From an uncultured Lachnospiraceae bacterium (GTDB taxonomy: Bacteria > Bacillota_A > Clostridia > Lachnospirales > Lachnospiraceae), in contig CANOBT010000231.1 in NCBI GenBank assembly GCA_947564305.1, positions 1-7,362 of the forward strand: a DNA stretch of 7,362 nucleotides, written 5' to 3'. The notes beneath the pieces are model-generated. The model made no database searches. It worked only from the letters and a program-made list of their open reading frames with translations, and had not been told where the DNA came from. Positions within the stretch are counted from its first letter, which is position 1. Each line of letters begins with the position of its first letter. Positions 1 to 6,452 of the stretch are shown in pieces. Made by a program: the position numbers and the translations under genes.

Positions 1-48
1 ACCAATATTAGCATGTGGTTTTGTTCTTTCAAATTTAGCTTTAGCCAT
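1..48 (-). CDS. tuf: Elongation factor Tu, N-terminal fragment (cut by window edge)
   Basis: EF-Tu is the GTPase that delivers aminoacyl-tRNA to the ribosomal A site in the cytoplasm. Only the first 16 codons are inside the window; they read MAKAKFERTKPHANIG, the standard start of bacterial EF-Tu, just ahead of the GTP-binding P-loop, which lies off the edge. The ATG at 48-46 is preceded by a strong ribosome binding site AAGGAGG (58-64) nine bases upstream. The gene is last in the visible str operon, 123 bases after fusA, and has its own promoter-like sequence in that gap. The identity is clear from the N-terminus and from the gene order rpsL-rpsG-fusA-tuf; nothing can be said about the rest of the protein. 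Confidence 0.93.
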   Translation of the reverse strand, partial: MAKAKFERTKPHANIG

Positions 49-128
49 TTTGAATATCCTCCTTAATAATAGCACCTGTTTTTCAGGCATTTTTAAATTG
101 TTTCGATTTTTTTACTCGGCTATCCTTG

Positions 129-157
129 ATTATATTTCAAAGTCATAGGTTTTTCAA
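129..157 (-). promoter_or_regulatory. Internal promoter for tuf in the fusA-tuf gap
   Basis: On the minus strand there is a -35 box TTGAAA (152-157), a 17-base spacer and a perfect -10 box TATAAT (129-134). Transcription would start near 122, giving a leader of about 75 nt before the tuf ATG. That leader holds a small hairpin (CCTG, five A, CAGG; 75-87) shortly before the ribosome binding site. A separate tuf promoter would let the cell make more EF-Tu than EF-G. The boxes are seen directly; activity is inferred. Confidence 0.7.
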
Positions 158-171
158 GCCTTTTCTTATAT

Positions 172-2289
172 TTAATCGTTTTTATTCGATAATACTTTTT
201 CCATAACAGACTTTGGAACCGGTTCATAGCTCTCGAAGAACATAGAATAGTTACCACGTCCCTGTGTTCTGGAACGCAAATCTGTGGAATATCCGAACAT
301 CTCAGACAATGGAACAAATGCACGCACAATCTTTCCACCGCCCAGATCATCCATACCTTCAATACGTCCACGACGGGAATTGATATCACCAATAATATCT
401 CCCATATACTCTTCCGGCATCGTAACTTCCACTTTCATGATTGGCTCTAAAAGGATTGGTGAGCCTTTCTTCATCGCATCCTTAAATGCGAGAGAACCTG
501 CGATGTGGAATGCCATCTCACTGGAATCGACTTCATGGTAAGAACCATCATATACGTTCGCATGGATACCAACTACCGGGAATCCTCCAAGGATACCGGA
601 CTTCATAGCCTCCTCGATACCTTCTCCTACTGCCGGGATATATTCCTTCGGAATCGCTCCTCCGACTACAGAAGACTCGAACTTATATGTCTCTTCACCA
701 TTGACATCCATAGGTTCAAATTTAACCTTACAATGTCCATACTGTCCACGTCCGCCGGACTGCTTCGCATACTTGCTGTCTACTTCTACCGGCTTTGTGA
801 TAGATTCCTTGTAAGCAACCTGCGGTGCACCTACATTCGCCTCTACCTTAAATTCACGCAGAAGCCTGTCTACGATAATCTCCAGATGGAGTTCTCCCAT
901 ACCGGCGATAATGGTCTGCCCTGTCTCTGGGTTGGTGTGTGCACGGAATGTTGGGTCCTCTTCTGCAAGTTTTGCAAGAGATTCTCCAAGCTTTCCCTGA
1001 GAAGCCTTTGTCTTCGGCTCGATCGCGAGCTCAATAACCGGCTCTGGGAATTCCATAGACTCCAAAATAACCGGATGCTGGTCATCACAGATTGTATCAC
1101 CTGTGGTGGTAAGCTTGAATCCGATTGCTGCCGCAATATCTCCGGAGTACACCTTATCCAATTCCTGTCTCTTGTTGGCATGCATCTGCAGGATACGGCC
1201 AACACGTTCTTTTTTGCCTTTTGTTGCATTCAGTACATAAGAACCGGAGTTCATAGTTCCTGAATATACCCGGAAGTAAGCAAGTTTACCTACAAACGGG
1301 TCTGTCATGATCTTAAATGCCAGTGCGGAAAATGGTTCGTCATCAGATGAATGTCTTACAACCTCATTACCATCTGCGTCCACGCCCTGAATTGGCGGGA
1401 TATCCGTCGGTGCCGGCATGAATTCAAGGATTGCATCCAAAAGCTTCTGAACACCTTTGTTTCTATATGCAGTACCACAGCATACCGGTACTGCGGTGCA
1501 TTCGCATGTTGCTTTACGAAGCACTCTCTTCAAATCTTCGACTGACGGCTCATTTCCCTCTAAATATTCCATCATGAGGTCGTCGTCCAAATCGCAAATT
1601 TTTTCTACTAACTCAGAACGATACAATTCTGCTTCGTCCTGCATCTCTTCCGGAATCTCAACAACAGAGATATCTTCGCCTTTTTCATCATTATAGATGT
1701 AAGCCTGCATCTCCATCAAGTCAATGATTCCTTTGAAGTCGTCTTCCTTGCCGATTGGCAGCTGAAGACAGATTGCGTTCTTGCCAAGTCTGGTTCTGAT
1801 CTGATCCACTGCATTATAGAAATCTGCTCCCAGAATATCCATCTTGTTAATGAACGCCATTCTTGGTACATTGTACGTGTCAGCCTGACGCCATACATTT
1901 TCCGACTGCGGTTCTACACCGCCCTTTGCACAAAACACACCGACAGCGCCGTCCAAAACACGAAGTGAACGCTCTACCTCTACGGTAAAGTCCACGTGTC
2001 CCGGAGTATCAATGATGTTGATACGATGTTCCAAAGCGCCTTGTTTTGGTTTTGTCTTTTCCTCTAAGGTCCAGTGGCAGGTCGTAGCAGCCGAAGTAAT
2101 CGTGATACCCCTCTCCTGTTCCTGTTCCATCCAGTCCATGGTAGCAGTACCTTCGTGAGTATCACCAATCTTATAGTTTACACCGGTATAGTAAAGGATG
2201 CGCTCTGTCAGTGTTGTCTTACCCGCATCAATATGAGCCATGATACCGATGTTCCTGGTTCTCTCTAATGGGTATTCTCTTCCAGCCAA
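172..2289 (-). CDS. fusA: Elongation factor G
   Basis: EF-G is the ribosome translocase GTPase; with GTP it moves tRNAs and mRNA after peptide bond formation, and it also helps recycle ribosomes. The 705-aa protein is full length (family about 690-705). The G domain shows the P-loop AHIDAGKT (residues 18-25), switch region RGITI (60-64), DTPGH (94-98, with the catalytic-loop His98) and NKMD (148-151). Domains II to V follow in the usual order, including the domain IV stretch [12 protein letters not shown] and a C-terminal part with [17 protein letters not shown]. The start is TTG (2289-2287): AGGAGG (2298-2303) lies eight bases upstream, the protein then begins [14 protein letters not shown] as expected, and the next in-frame Met is residue 17, inside the P-loop region. 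It follows rpsG by 28 bases and precedes tuf, so it is part of the str operon. Confidence 0.98.
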   Translation of the reverse strand: MAGREYPLERTRNIGIMAHIDAGKTTLTERILYYTGVNYKIGDTHEGTATMDWMEQEQERGITITSAATTCHWTLEEKTKPKQGALEHRINIIDTPGHVDFTVEVERSLRVLDGAVGVFCAKGGVEPQSENVWRQADTYNVPRMAFINKMDILGADFYNAVDQIRTRLGKNAICLQLPIGKEDDFKGIIDLMEMQAYIYNDEKGEDISVVEIPEEMQDEAELYRSELVEKICDLDDDLMMEYLEGNEPSVEDLKRVLRKATCECTAVPVCCGTAYRNKGVQKLLDAILEFMPAPTDIPPIQGVDADGNEVVRHSSDDEPFSALAFKIMTDPFVGKLAYFRVYSGTMNSGSYVLNATKGKKERVGRILQMHANKRQELDKVYSGDIAAAIGFKLTTTGDTICDDQHPVILESMEFPEPVIELAIEPKTKASQGKLGESLAKLAEEDPTFRAHTNPETGQTIIAGMGELHLEIIVDRLLREFKVEANVGAPQVAYKESITKPVEVDSKYAKQSGGRGQYGHCKVKFEPMDVNGEETYKFESSVVGGAIPKEYIPAVGEGIEEAMKSGILGGFPVVGIHANVYDGSYHEVDSSEMAFHIAGSLAFKDAMKKGSPILLEPIMKVEVTMPEEYMGDIIGDINSRRGRIEGMDDLGGGKIVRAFVPLSEMFGYSTDLRSRTQGRGNYSMFFESYEPVPKSVMEKVLSNKND

Positions 2290-2317
2290 AATCTTTTCCT
2301 CCTAAACTACTGCAACA

Positions 2318-2788
2318 TTAAAATCTATAATGTGCAAATGCTTTGTTCGCCTCTGCCATCTTGTGCATATCTTCTTTTCTTTTTACAGATGCCCCTGTAT
2401 TATTGGATGCATCTAATATCTCATTCGCAAGTCTTTCCTCCATTGTCTTCTCGCCTCTTTTACGTGAAAACATGGTCAGCCAGCGAAGAGCCAGAGCCTG
2501 TCTTCTGTCAGCTCTCACTTCAATCGGCACCTGATAAGTGGCACCGCCGATACGTCTTGCCTTTACTTCCAGTACCGGCATGATGTTATTCATTGCTTCT
2601 TCAAATACATCAATAGCCGGTTTGTCTGCTTTTGCCTCTACTCTTTCAAAGGCTCCGTATACGATCTTCTGTGCTACGCCTTTCTTACCATCCAACATGA
2701 TGTTGTTGATAAGCTTGGTAACAACTTTATTGTTGTATATTGGGTCCGCTAATACATCTCTCTTTTGAGTATGTCCTTTACGTGGCAC
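2318..2788 (-). CDS. rpsG: 30S ribosomal protein S7
   Basis: S7 is a primary binding protein of the 16S rRNA 3' major domain; it nucleates head assembly and contacts tRNA at the E site. The reading frame is open up to an ATG at 2809, but I place the start at GTG 2788-2786. That gives [12 protein letters not shown], the conserved S7 N-terminus, and exactly 156 residues, the usual length. The ribosome binding site AAGGAGGG (2796-2803) is seven bases before the GTG and would lie inside the longer version. The body has the family stretches [16 protein letters not shown] and [10 protein letters not shown] and ends [12 protein letters not shown]. It sits between rpsL (217-base gap) and fusA (28-base gap). 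In E. coli S7 represses its own operon by binding the S12-S7 spacer; the long spacer here could serve the same purpose, which is an inference. Confidence 0.98.
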   Translation of the reverse strand: MPRKGHTQKRDVLADPIYNNKVVTKLINNIMLDGKKGVAQKIVYGAFERVEAKADKPAIDVFEEAMNNIMPVLEVKARRIGGATYQVPIEVRADRRQALALRWLTMFSRKRGEKTMEERLANEILDASNNTGASVKRKEDMHKMAEANKAFAHYRF

Positions 2789-3005
2789 GGTCCTTCCCTC
2801 CTTAATCATGGTTTTCCGGGATAACCGGAGATTAAATCATCGGTACTCACATGTGTCTCTCTATGGAAATCGCGTTGCATGTGCTCGTGGCGCGGAGGAC
2901 CTATCTATGCCCGGCTTTTTACTCTCGTCAGGCACCCTGTTTAATCCGCAACCTACGATTAATCATAGTTCTGTTTGTGATACGATTTAACTGTGTAGTT
3001 ACATA
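2789..3005 (-). promoter_or_regulatory. Long structured rpsL-rpsG spacer, candidate cis-regulatory RNA
   Basis: This 217-nt spacer carries no convincing ORF. Read as mRNA it has several self-complementary parts. TAACT-ACAC-AGTTA (2988-3001) comes just after the rpsL stop. CTATGATT-AATCGTAG (2953-2968) is a near-perfect 16-base inverted repeat with one G-U pair. TCCGG-TTATC-CCGGA (2815-2829) lies 11 bases before the rpsG ribosome binding site. The last competes with an overlapping GGTT/AACC pairing. The segment AATCGTAGGTTGCGGAT (2944-2960) shares nine bases with the rpsL ribosome binding site region and is complementary over ten bases to the operon leader. In E. coli the equivalent spacer is the S7 feedback site; a comparable role here is a hypothesis. 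Confidence 0.45.
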
Positions 3006-3428
3006 TTACTTTTTAGCGTCTTTTGGTCTCTTAGCGCCATACTTGGAACGTGCCTGTCTTCTCTTGGCAACTCCTGCTGTATCAAGCGTACCTCTGATGA
3101 TGTGGTATCTTGTACCTGGCAGGTCCTTTACTCTTCCTCCACGGATCATAACTACACTATGCTCCTGCAGGTTGTGTCCTTCTCCTGGAATATAGCTTGT
3201 TACCTCAATTCCATTAGACAGACGTACTCTGGCAATCTTTCTCAGAGCGGAATTCGGCTTCTTCGGCGTAGCTGTCTTCACTGCTGTGCACACACCTCTC
3301 TTCTGTGGTGCGGATGCATCCGTCGCACGCTTCTTTAAGGAATTGTATCCTTTCTGAAGTGCCGGTGCTGTAGATTTCTTCTCAGAAGTCTGACGTCCTT
3401 TTCTAACTAACTGGTTAAATGTTGGCAT
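3006..3428 (-). CDS. rpsL: 30S ribosomal protein S12
   Basis: S12 lies at the 30S decoding centre and affects translational accuracy and the streptomycin response. The protein is 140 aa: the family core ([11 protein letters not shown], residues 54-64; [12 protein letters not shown], 82-93; [10 protein letters not shown], 96-105) plus the roughly 13-residue N-terminal insertion (about residues 24-40) typical of Gram-positive S12. Lys56 and Lys101, the positions whose changes give streptomycin resistance in Bacillus, are both lysine, so the protein is of the sensitive type. The ATG at 3428-3426 has a very strong ribosome binding site AGGAGGTG (3437-3444) eight bases upstream. It is the first gene of the operon, behind its own promoter and a structured leader. 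Confidence 0.98.
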   Translation of the reverse strand: MPTFNQLVRKGRQTSEKKSTAPALQKGYNSLKKRATDASAPQKRGVCTAVKTATPKKPNSALRKIARVRLSNGIEVTSYIPGEGHNLQEHSVVMIRGGRVKDLPGTRYHIIRGTLDTAGVAKRRQARSKYGAKRPKDAKK

Positions 3429-3564
3429 TCTTTTTTCACCTCCTACGATTCTTTCGTTTCCTCCGTATATGACCCCATATCATATGTCAAACGGAGTGGG
3501 TTGCGGATAATCGTAATTATCCAAATATCAGCGCACAAAAATATAATGCATTTCCATGCACGCT
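3429..3564 (-). promoter_or_regulatory. Structured 5' leader of the str operon mRNA
   Basis: From the predicted start near 3564 the mRNA leader is about 135 nt. It can form three hairpins. The first, at the extreme 5' end, is TGCAT-GGAA-ATGCA (3547-3560) with a GNRA-type tetraloop. The second is GGATAAT-TACG-ATTATCC (3505-3522). The third has outer arms CTCCGT/ACGGAG (3461-3466 with 3491-3496) and an inner TGAC/GTCA stem. The ribosome binding site follows at 3437-3444. The TACGATT of the second hairpin can instead pair with AATCGTA (3444-3450), which overlaps the start of the ribosome binding site, so two exclusive foldings exist on paper. The stems are seen in the sequence; regulation is inferred. 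Confidence 0.5.
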
Positions 3565-3569
3565 AGATT

Positions 3570-3598
3570 AGTTTATTACGTTTTTTTGAGAAAGTCAA
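3570..3598 (-). promoter_or_regulatory. Main promoter of the str operon
   Basis: The minus strand has TTGACT (-35, 3593-3598), a 17-base spacer and TAAACT (-10, 3570-3575), close to the consensus for the housekeeping sigma factor. A run rich in A and T with two A/T tracts (about 3601-3640) lies directly upstream and could act as an UP element, as at many strong ribosomal promoters. It faces away from the tRNA-Ala promoter, about 65 bases off. Confidence 0.82.
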
Positions 3599-3661
3599 GG
3601 GATTTTTTTCAAGTTTACTGCTAAAAATTTACAATACTTTCTTTCATTTTTCTACAAGATA

Positions 3662-3670
3662 TGCTATACT
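3662..3670 (+). promoter_or_regulatory. Extended -10 promoter for tRNA-Ala
   Basis: The sequence TG-C-TATACT gives an extended -10 element (TG at 3662-3663, hexamer 3665-3670). The -35 region about 17 bases upstream (TTTCAT, 3642-3647) is poor, which extended -10 promoters tolerate. Transcription would begin near 3677, leaving a 27-nt 5' leader to be trimmed by RNase P. Confidence 0.55.
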
Positions 3671-3703
3671 ATGTCACGTAGCGGTCAGAGCACCGTTTGA
3701 ATC

Positions 3704-3776
3704 GGGGTATTAGCGCAGTTGGGAGCGCGCAACATTCGCATTGTTGAGGCCACGGGTTCGAATCCCGTATACTCCA
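3704..3776 (+). tRNA. tRNA-Ala (anticodon CGC)
   Basis: A full cloverleaf can be folded by hand. The acceptor stem is 3704-3710 with 3769-3775. The D stem is GCGC/GCGC (3713-3716, 3725-3728). The anticodon stem is CAACA/TGTTG (3730-3734, 3742-3746) with loop TTCGCAT, so the anticodon is CGC at 3737-3739. The T stem is ACGGG/CCCGT around loop TTCGAAT (3757-3763). The third acceptor pair is G3:U70, the main alanine identity signal, which confirms the amino acid independently of the anticodon. The discriminator is A73 (3776). The CCA end is not encoded, since TTT follows, and must be added by the CCA-adding enzyme. This isoacceptor reads GCG only, so it would supplement a general UGC tRNA-Ala elsewhere. 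It is transcribed away from the str operon. Confidence 0.95.
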
Positions 3777-3788
3777 TTTATAGAAATC

Positions 3789-3817
3789 TTGTCGTAATCA
3801 GTCTTTCTACATATAAT
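3789..3817 (+). promoter_or_regulatory. Promoter-like sequence just before a terminator
   Basis: TTGTCG (3789-3794), a 17-base spacer and a perfect TATAAT (3812-3817) form a plausible promoter. The predicted start near 3824 is only a few bases ahead of the terminator hairpin, so the transcript would be about 45 nt unless RNA polymerase reads through into the transporter gene at 4045. It may be a chance match in AT-rich sequence, a source of a tiny RNA, or an attenuated promoter for the transporter operon. Confidence 0.4.
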
Positions 3818-3827
3818 AGCATTGCAG

Positions 3828-3867
3828 AAACATAGTCCGGTCTTAACAATCTCAGGCTATGTTTTTT
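3828..3867 (+). terminator. Rho-independent terminator after tRNA-Ala
   Basis: AAACATAG (3828-3835) pairs perfectly with CTATGTTT (3857-3864). A possible CC/GG extension lies inside, and a run of six T occupies 3862-3867. It is oriented to stop plus-strand transcription and most simply ends the tRNA-Ala transcript. The stem is not GC-rich, so some read-through is possible. Confidence 0.7.
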
Positions 3868-3998
3868 GTATGTAAGAATCTAAAACATCTTATCTTGTCC
3901 CACATATGCCGGGAAACACTTTTATTCTTAACCGCATCCCCCCTTTCTTCCTTTTTCTATGTTATGATTAAGAAAACGTATCATATAAAAAATGCAGG

Positions 3999-4024
3999 CA
4001 ATCACTTGTGCTGCAAGTAATCAC
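3999..4024 (+). promoter_or_regulatory. Partly symmetric element before the transporter, possible operator
   Basis: Just upstream of the transporter's ribosome binding site is an inverted repeat ACTTG-TGCTG-CAAGT (4004-4018), flanked by two direct copies of AATCAC (4000-4005 and 4019-4024). Spacing and symmetry would suit a dimeric regulator, but the element is short and no regulator gene is adjacent. The nearest possible -10 (TATAAA, 3984-3989) has no good -35 partner. The element is real as a pattern; its role is a guess. Confidence 0.25.
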
Positions 4025-4044
4025 AACGAAAAGGAGGGCTGCCC

Positions 4045-5337
4045 ATGAAAAATATCAGCCGAAAAAACTGGATTTTAATCTGGATACTGGGAATGACAGG
4101 CCAAATCTGCTGGAATATCGAAAATTCCTGGTTTAATAACTTTGTATACGATAAGATTGCACCGGAGCCAGCGATTGTATCCTGGATGGTCGGAGTCAGC
4201 GCCGCCATATCCACCTTCTGCACATTCCTGGTCGGAACCTGGGGCGACAGACTTGGAAAGCGAAAGCCTTTCATTTGCATCGGTTATATTTTCTGGGGGC
4301 TTTTTACATTCCTGTTTGGAGCAACCGAAATGATTCCTAAAAATCCGCTTTTTATCGCTGCGGCCTGTGTCGTACTGGCAGATGCAGTCATGAGTTTCTT
4401 TGGTTCTCTCGGAAATGACGGCGGCTTTTCTCCATGGACAACAGATATTTCCAATGAGAAAAATCGTGGAACATTGGGCGGCGCACTGGCTGTGATGCCC
4501 GTATTTGCCACCATCTTCGGTGCTGTCGTTTCTGGTATTTTAATTGAAAAATTAGACTTCTTCGCATTTTTCGGTCTAATGGGTGCAATTGTAGCATCTA
4601 TGGGAATATTAGCCCTTCTGACCTTGCAGGACTCCCCAACACTGACACCTAAACGCGATGAAAAAGGATTTTGGCACCAGTTTCTATCCGTCTTCAATTG
4701 GAATACAATCAAAGGAAATCAAGAGTTATTCTGGGTATTTGGAGTCATCGCTGTTTATTTTATCGGTTTTAACGTTTATTTCCCTTATATCACAATTTAT
4801 TTTGTAAACTATCTGGGATATGATTACGGCATGACCGGCATTATCCAGGGAGTCGGACTTCTGGCAGCATCCGTTTTGACAATCCCGGCTGCCAGATTCA
4901 TAGACCGCGGAAAAATGGCAAACGTTATCTTTGCTGCATTGCTCTGCAATACGGCAGGCTTGATACTTGTAAGCCTTTCCCAACATCTTGTCATTCTTCT
5001 TATCGGGGTGTTCGGCGCTGGTATCGGTTATATCCTGGTGCTGCAATCATTGACTGCATGGATGAAAAATCTGTACCCAGAGGAACAACGCGGACAGTTC
5101 GAGGGGATTAAACAAATCTTCTTTGTCTGTATTCCTATGATTATAGGGCCTGCTATCGCAACGCAGGTTATCAATCATCTGGGAATTGAAAAAGAGGTAA
5201 ACGGCACGCTGGGAATGGTTCCGGCGCCAAGTCTGTTTCTGATTTCTGCTATACTGACTTCGTTGACGCTATTTCCACTGATCGCCGCTGAAAAGCAAAA
5301 CAGAAAAAGGAGAAAACATACATGGAACGAGAGTTGA
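4045..5337 (+). CDS. Major facilitator superfamily transporter, 12 TM, substrate unknown
   Basis: This is a 430-aa inner-membrane protein of about 12 hydrophobic segments. The MFS motif A sits in the loop after TM2 as GTWGDRLGKRK (residues 64-74), with a degenerate second copy around DRGK (287-290) in the C-terminal half. Loops with PWTTDISNEKNRG (130-142) and YPEEQRGQFEG (344-354) match the D/E-x-x-RG loops seen in sugar-type MFS families such as GPH and SLC45-like carriers, so a sugar or glycoside substrate is a reasonable guess and no more. A hydrophilic central loop (about 196-226) divides the halves, and the tail is basic (KQNRKRRKH). The ATG has AAGGAGGG (4031-4038) six bases upstream. 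The last 16 bases overlap the next gene, so the two are surely co-transcribed and probably translationally coupled. Direction of transport cannot be told. Confidence 0.88.
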   Translation: MKNISRKNWILIWILGMTGQICWNIENSWFNNFVYDKIAPEPAIVSWMVGVSAAISTFCTFLVGTWGDRLGKRKPFICIGYIFWGLFTFLFGATEMIPKNPLFIAAACVVLADAVMSFFGSLGNDGGFSPWTTDISNEKNRGTLGGALAVMPVFATIFGAVVSGILIEKLDFFAFFGLMGAIVASMGILALLTLQDSPTLTPKRDEKGFWHQFLSVFNWNTIKGNQELFWVFGVIAVYFIGFNVYFPYITIYFVNYLGYDYGMTGIIQGVGLLAASVLTIPAARFIDRGKMANVIFAALLCNTAGLILVSLSQHLVILLIGVFGAGIGYILVLQSLTAWMKNLYPEEQRGQFEGIKQIFFVCIPMIIGPAIATQVINHLGIEKEVNGTLGMVPAPSLFLISAILTSLTLFPLIAAEKQNRKRRKHTWNES

Positions 5338-6374
5338 CAAAAAAAGGACCCGTATTAGATAAAAAAGGCAGACCGATTCCCGGCTTTTCCAGAAAAAGCA
5401 CCTTGGTTTATGACAGAAGCGCCATCAAAGCGCCGCCATGGCGGATTAAGGAGTGGGATTTCTATCAGATTTCCAACAATCATCTCTGCCTGCAGCTCAC
5501 CATAGGTCATGCAGCCTATGCAGGGCAGGCAAGTCTGATGCTGTTTGATTTTCAACGCGGAAAGAAATACCTGCAGCTCTGCCGCACATTCCCTCTGCCC
5601 TTTGGCTCTCTACATATGCCGGAAAATGCAGAACTGGACCATACATTAATCTATCCGCCGCATTTTGACAGGAAACATGCAGGCAAGCAGACTCTTATCT
5701 CTTCAGGGAAGGATGGGATTTATATGTGTTTTGATGTCCATTCCGGTGTACGCACTTTGACCTGTCGATGGAGAGACTTAGAAGCCATCATTTGTCTCGA
5801 ACGCATGAACCCGGATTCTCTGGTCGTGAACCTGCCTTTTGATGAATACAAGCATGCTTTTTATTACAATCATAAAATCAACTGCATGACCGCCGAAGGA
5901 GTGGTACGCAAGGGCAGCCGGGAATGGAAATTTGACAAGCACGATTCTTTCGGCATCCTGGATTGGGGCCGGGGCGTCTGGCCATTCCACAATGAATGGT
6001 ACTGGAGCAACGGCAGCGGATGGCTTGACGGAGAAATGTTTGGATTTAATCTGGGCTGTGGATTTGGAAATACAGATATCGCCAGTGAAAACATGCTGTT
6101 TTACAAGGGAAAATCCCATAAACTTGGGAAAGTAGATTTTAAACTTGGGGAAACTCCTATGGACCCCTGGCATTTGACAGACCGAGAGGGAAGGCTAAAT
6201 CTTACCCTGACCCCTGTCTATGACCGCGAGACAAAGGTAAAACTACTTTGGGTAGACAACCATTGCCACCAAATGTTCGGAAACTTCACCGGGACCGCTA
6301 TACTAGATGACGGAACTTTACTGCATATCGATCATATCATTTCATTTGCCGAACATGCCGTGAATAACTGGTGA
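5322..6374 (+). CDS. DUF2804 family protein, function unknown
   Basis: This 350-aa soluble protein has no signal peptide and no membrane segment, so it should act in the cytoplasm. I recognise it as DUF2804 from its order of conserved blocks: RIKEWDFYQI (41-50), AYAGQASLMLFDF (65-77), AFYYNHKINCMTAEGVV (179-195), FGILDWGRGVWPFHNEWYWSN (210-230), GFNLGCGFGN (241-250), SENMLFYKGKSHKLGKV (255-271) and the C-terminal HQMFG...LDDGT...FAEHAVNNW (316-350). The density of Trp, Tyr, Phe, Gly and Asp suggests beta-rich architecture with a ligand or catalytic pocket. A link to the CrtC/AttH lipocalin-like group is possible but I am not certain of it. The N-terminus (PGFSRKSTLVYDR) also fits the family. 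Its ATG lies inside the end of the transporter gene, with AAGGAGA (5307-5313) eight bases upstream. The pairing implies that it handles something the transporter moves. No biochemical activity can be assigned. Confidence 0.9.
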   Translation: MERELTKKGPVLDKKGRPIPGFSRKSTLVYDRSAIKAPPWRIKEWDFYQISNNHLCLQLTIGHAAYAGQASLMLFDFQRGKKYLQLCRTFPLPFGSLHMPENAELDHTLIYPPHFDRKHAGKQTLISSGKDGIYMCFDVHSGVRTLTCRWRDLEAIICLERMNPDSLVVNLPFDEYKHAFYYNHKINCMTAEGVVRKGSREWKFDKHDSFGILDWGRGVWPFHNEWYWSNGSGWLDGEMFGFNLGCGFGNTDIASENMLFYKGKSHKLGKVDFKLGETPMDPWHLTDREGRLNLTLTPVYDRETKVKLLWVDNHCHQMFGNFTGTAILDDGTLLHIDHIISFAEHAVNNW

Positions 6375-6415
6375 GAATCATCGCTGTTTATGAATCCACA
6401 CAGTAATTTCCCCTG

Positions 6416-6448
6416 AAAAATGACCGCCGCAAGTTTAAATTGCGGCGG
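6416..6448 (-). terminator. Rho-independent terminator of the xpt-small ORF unit
   Basis: A perfect nine-base-pair GC-rich stem, CCGCCGCAA (6424-6432) with TTGCGGCGG (6440-6448), closes a 7-base loop. On the minus strand it is followed after three bases by five T (complement of 6416-6420). On the plus strand no T run follows, so it chiefly serves the minus-strand genes. It lies between two converging units, and the plus-strand operon shows no other terminator, so the stem may also slow transcription coming from the left. Confidence 0.75.
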
Positions 6449-6452
6449 CCCA

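Noticed and set aside
505..1263. A 252-codon open frame on the plus strand
   Set aside because: It lies wholly opposite fusA, has no family resemblance and a Cys/Leu/Arg-rich composition typical of an antisense shadow frame.
2789..2809. An upstream ATG start for rpsG (seven extra residues)
   Set aside because: The ribosome binding site would be inside the coding region, and the S7 family starts at the GTG-encoded PRKGHTQKR.
2851..3195. A 114-codon plus-strand frame over the rpsL-rpsG spacer
   Set aside because: It runs antisense into rpsL, has no convincing ribosome binding site and no recognisable domain.
4284..5046. Long minus-strand frames opposite the transporter gene
   Set aside because: They are antisense to a clear MFS gene and show no domain or ribosome binding site.
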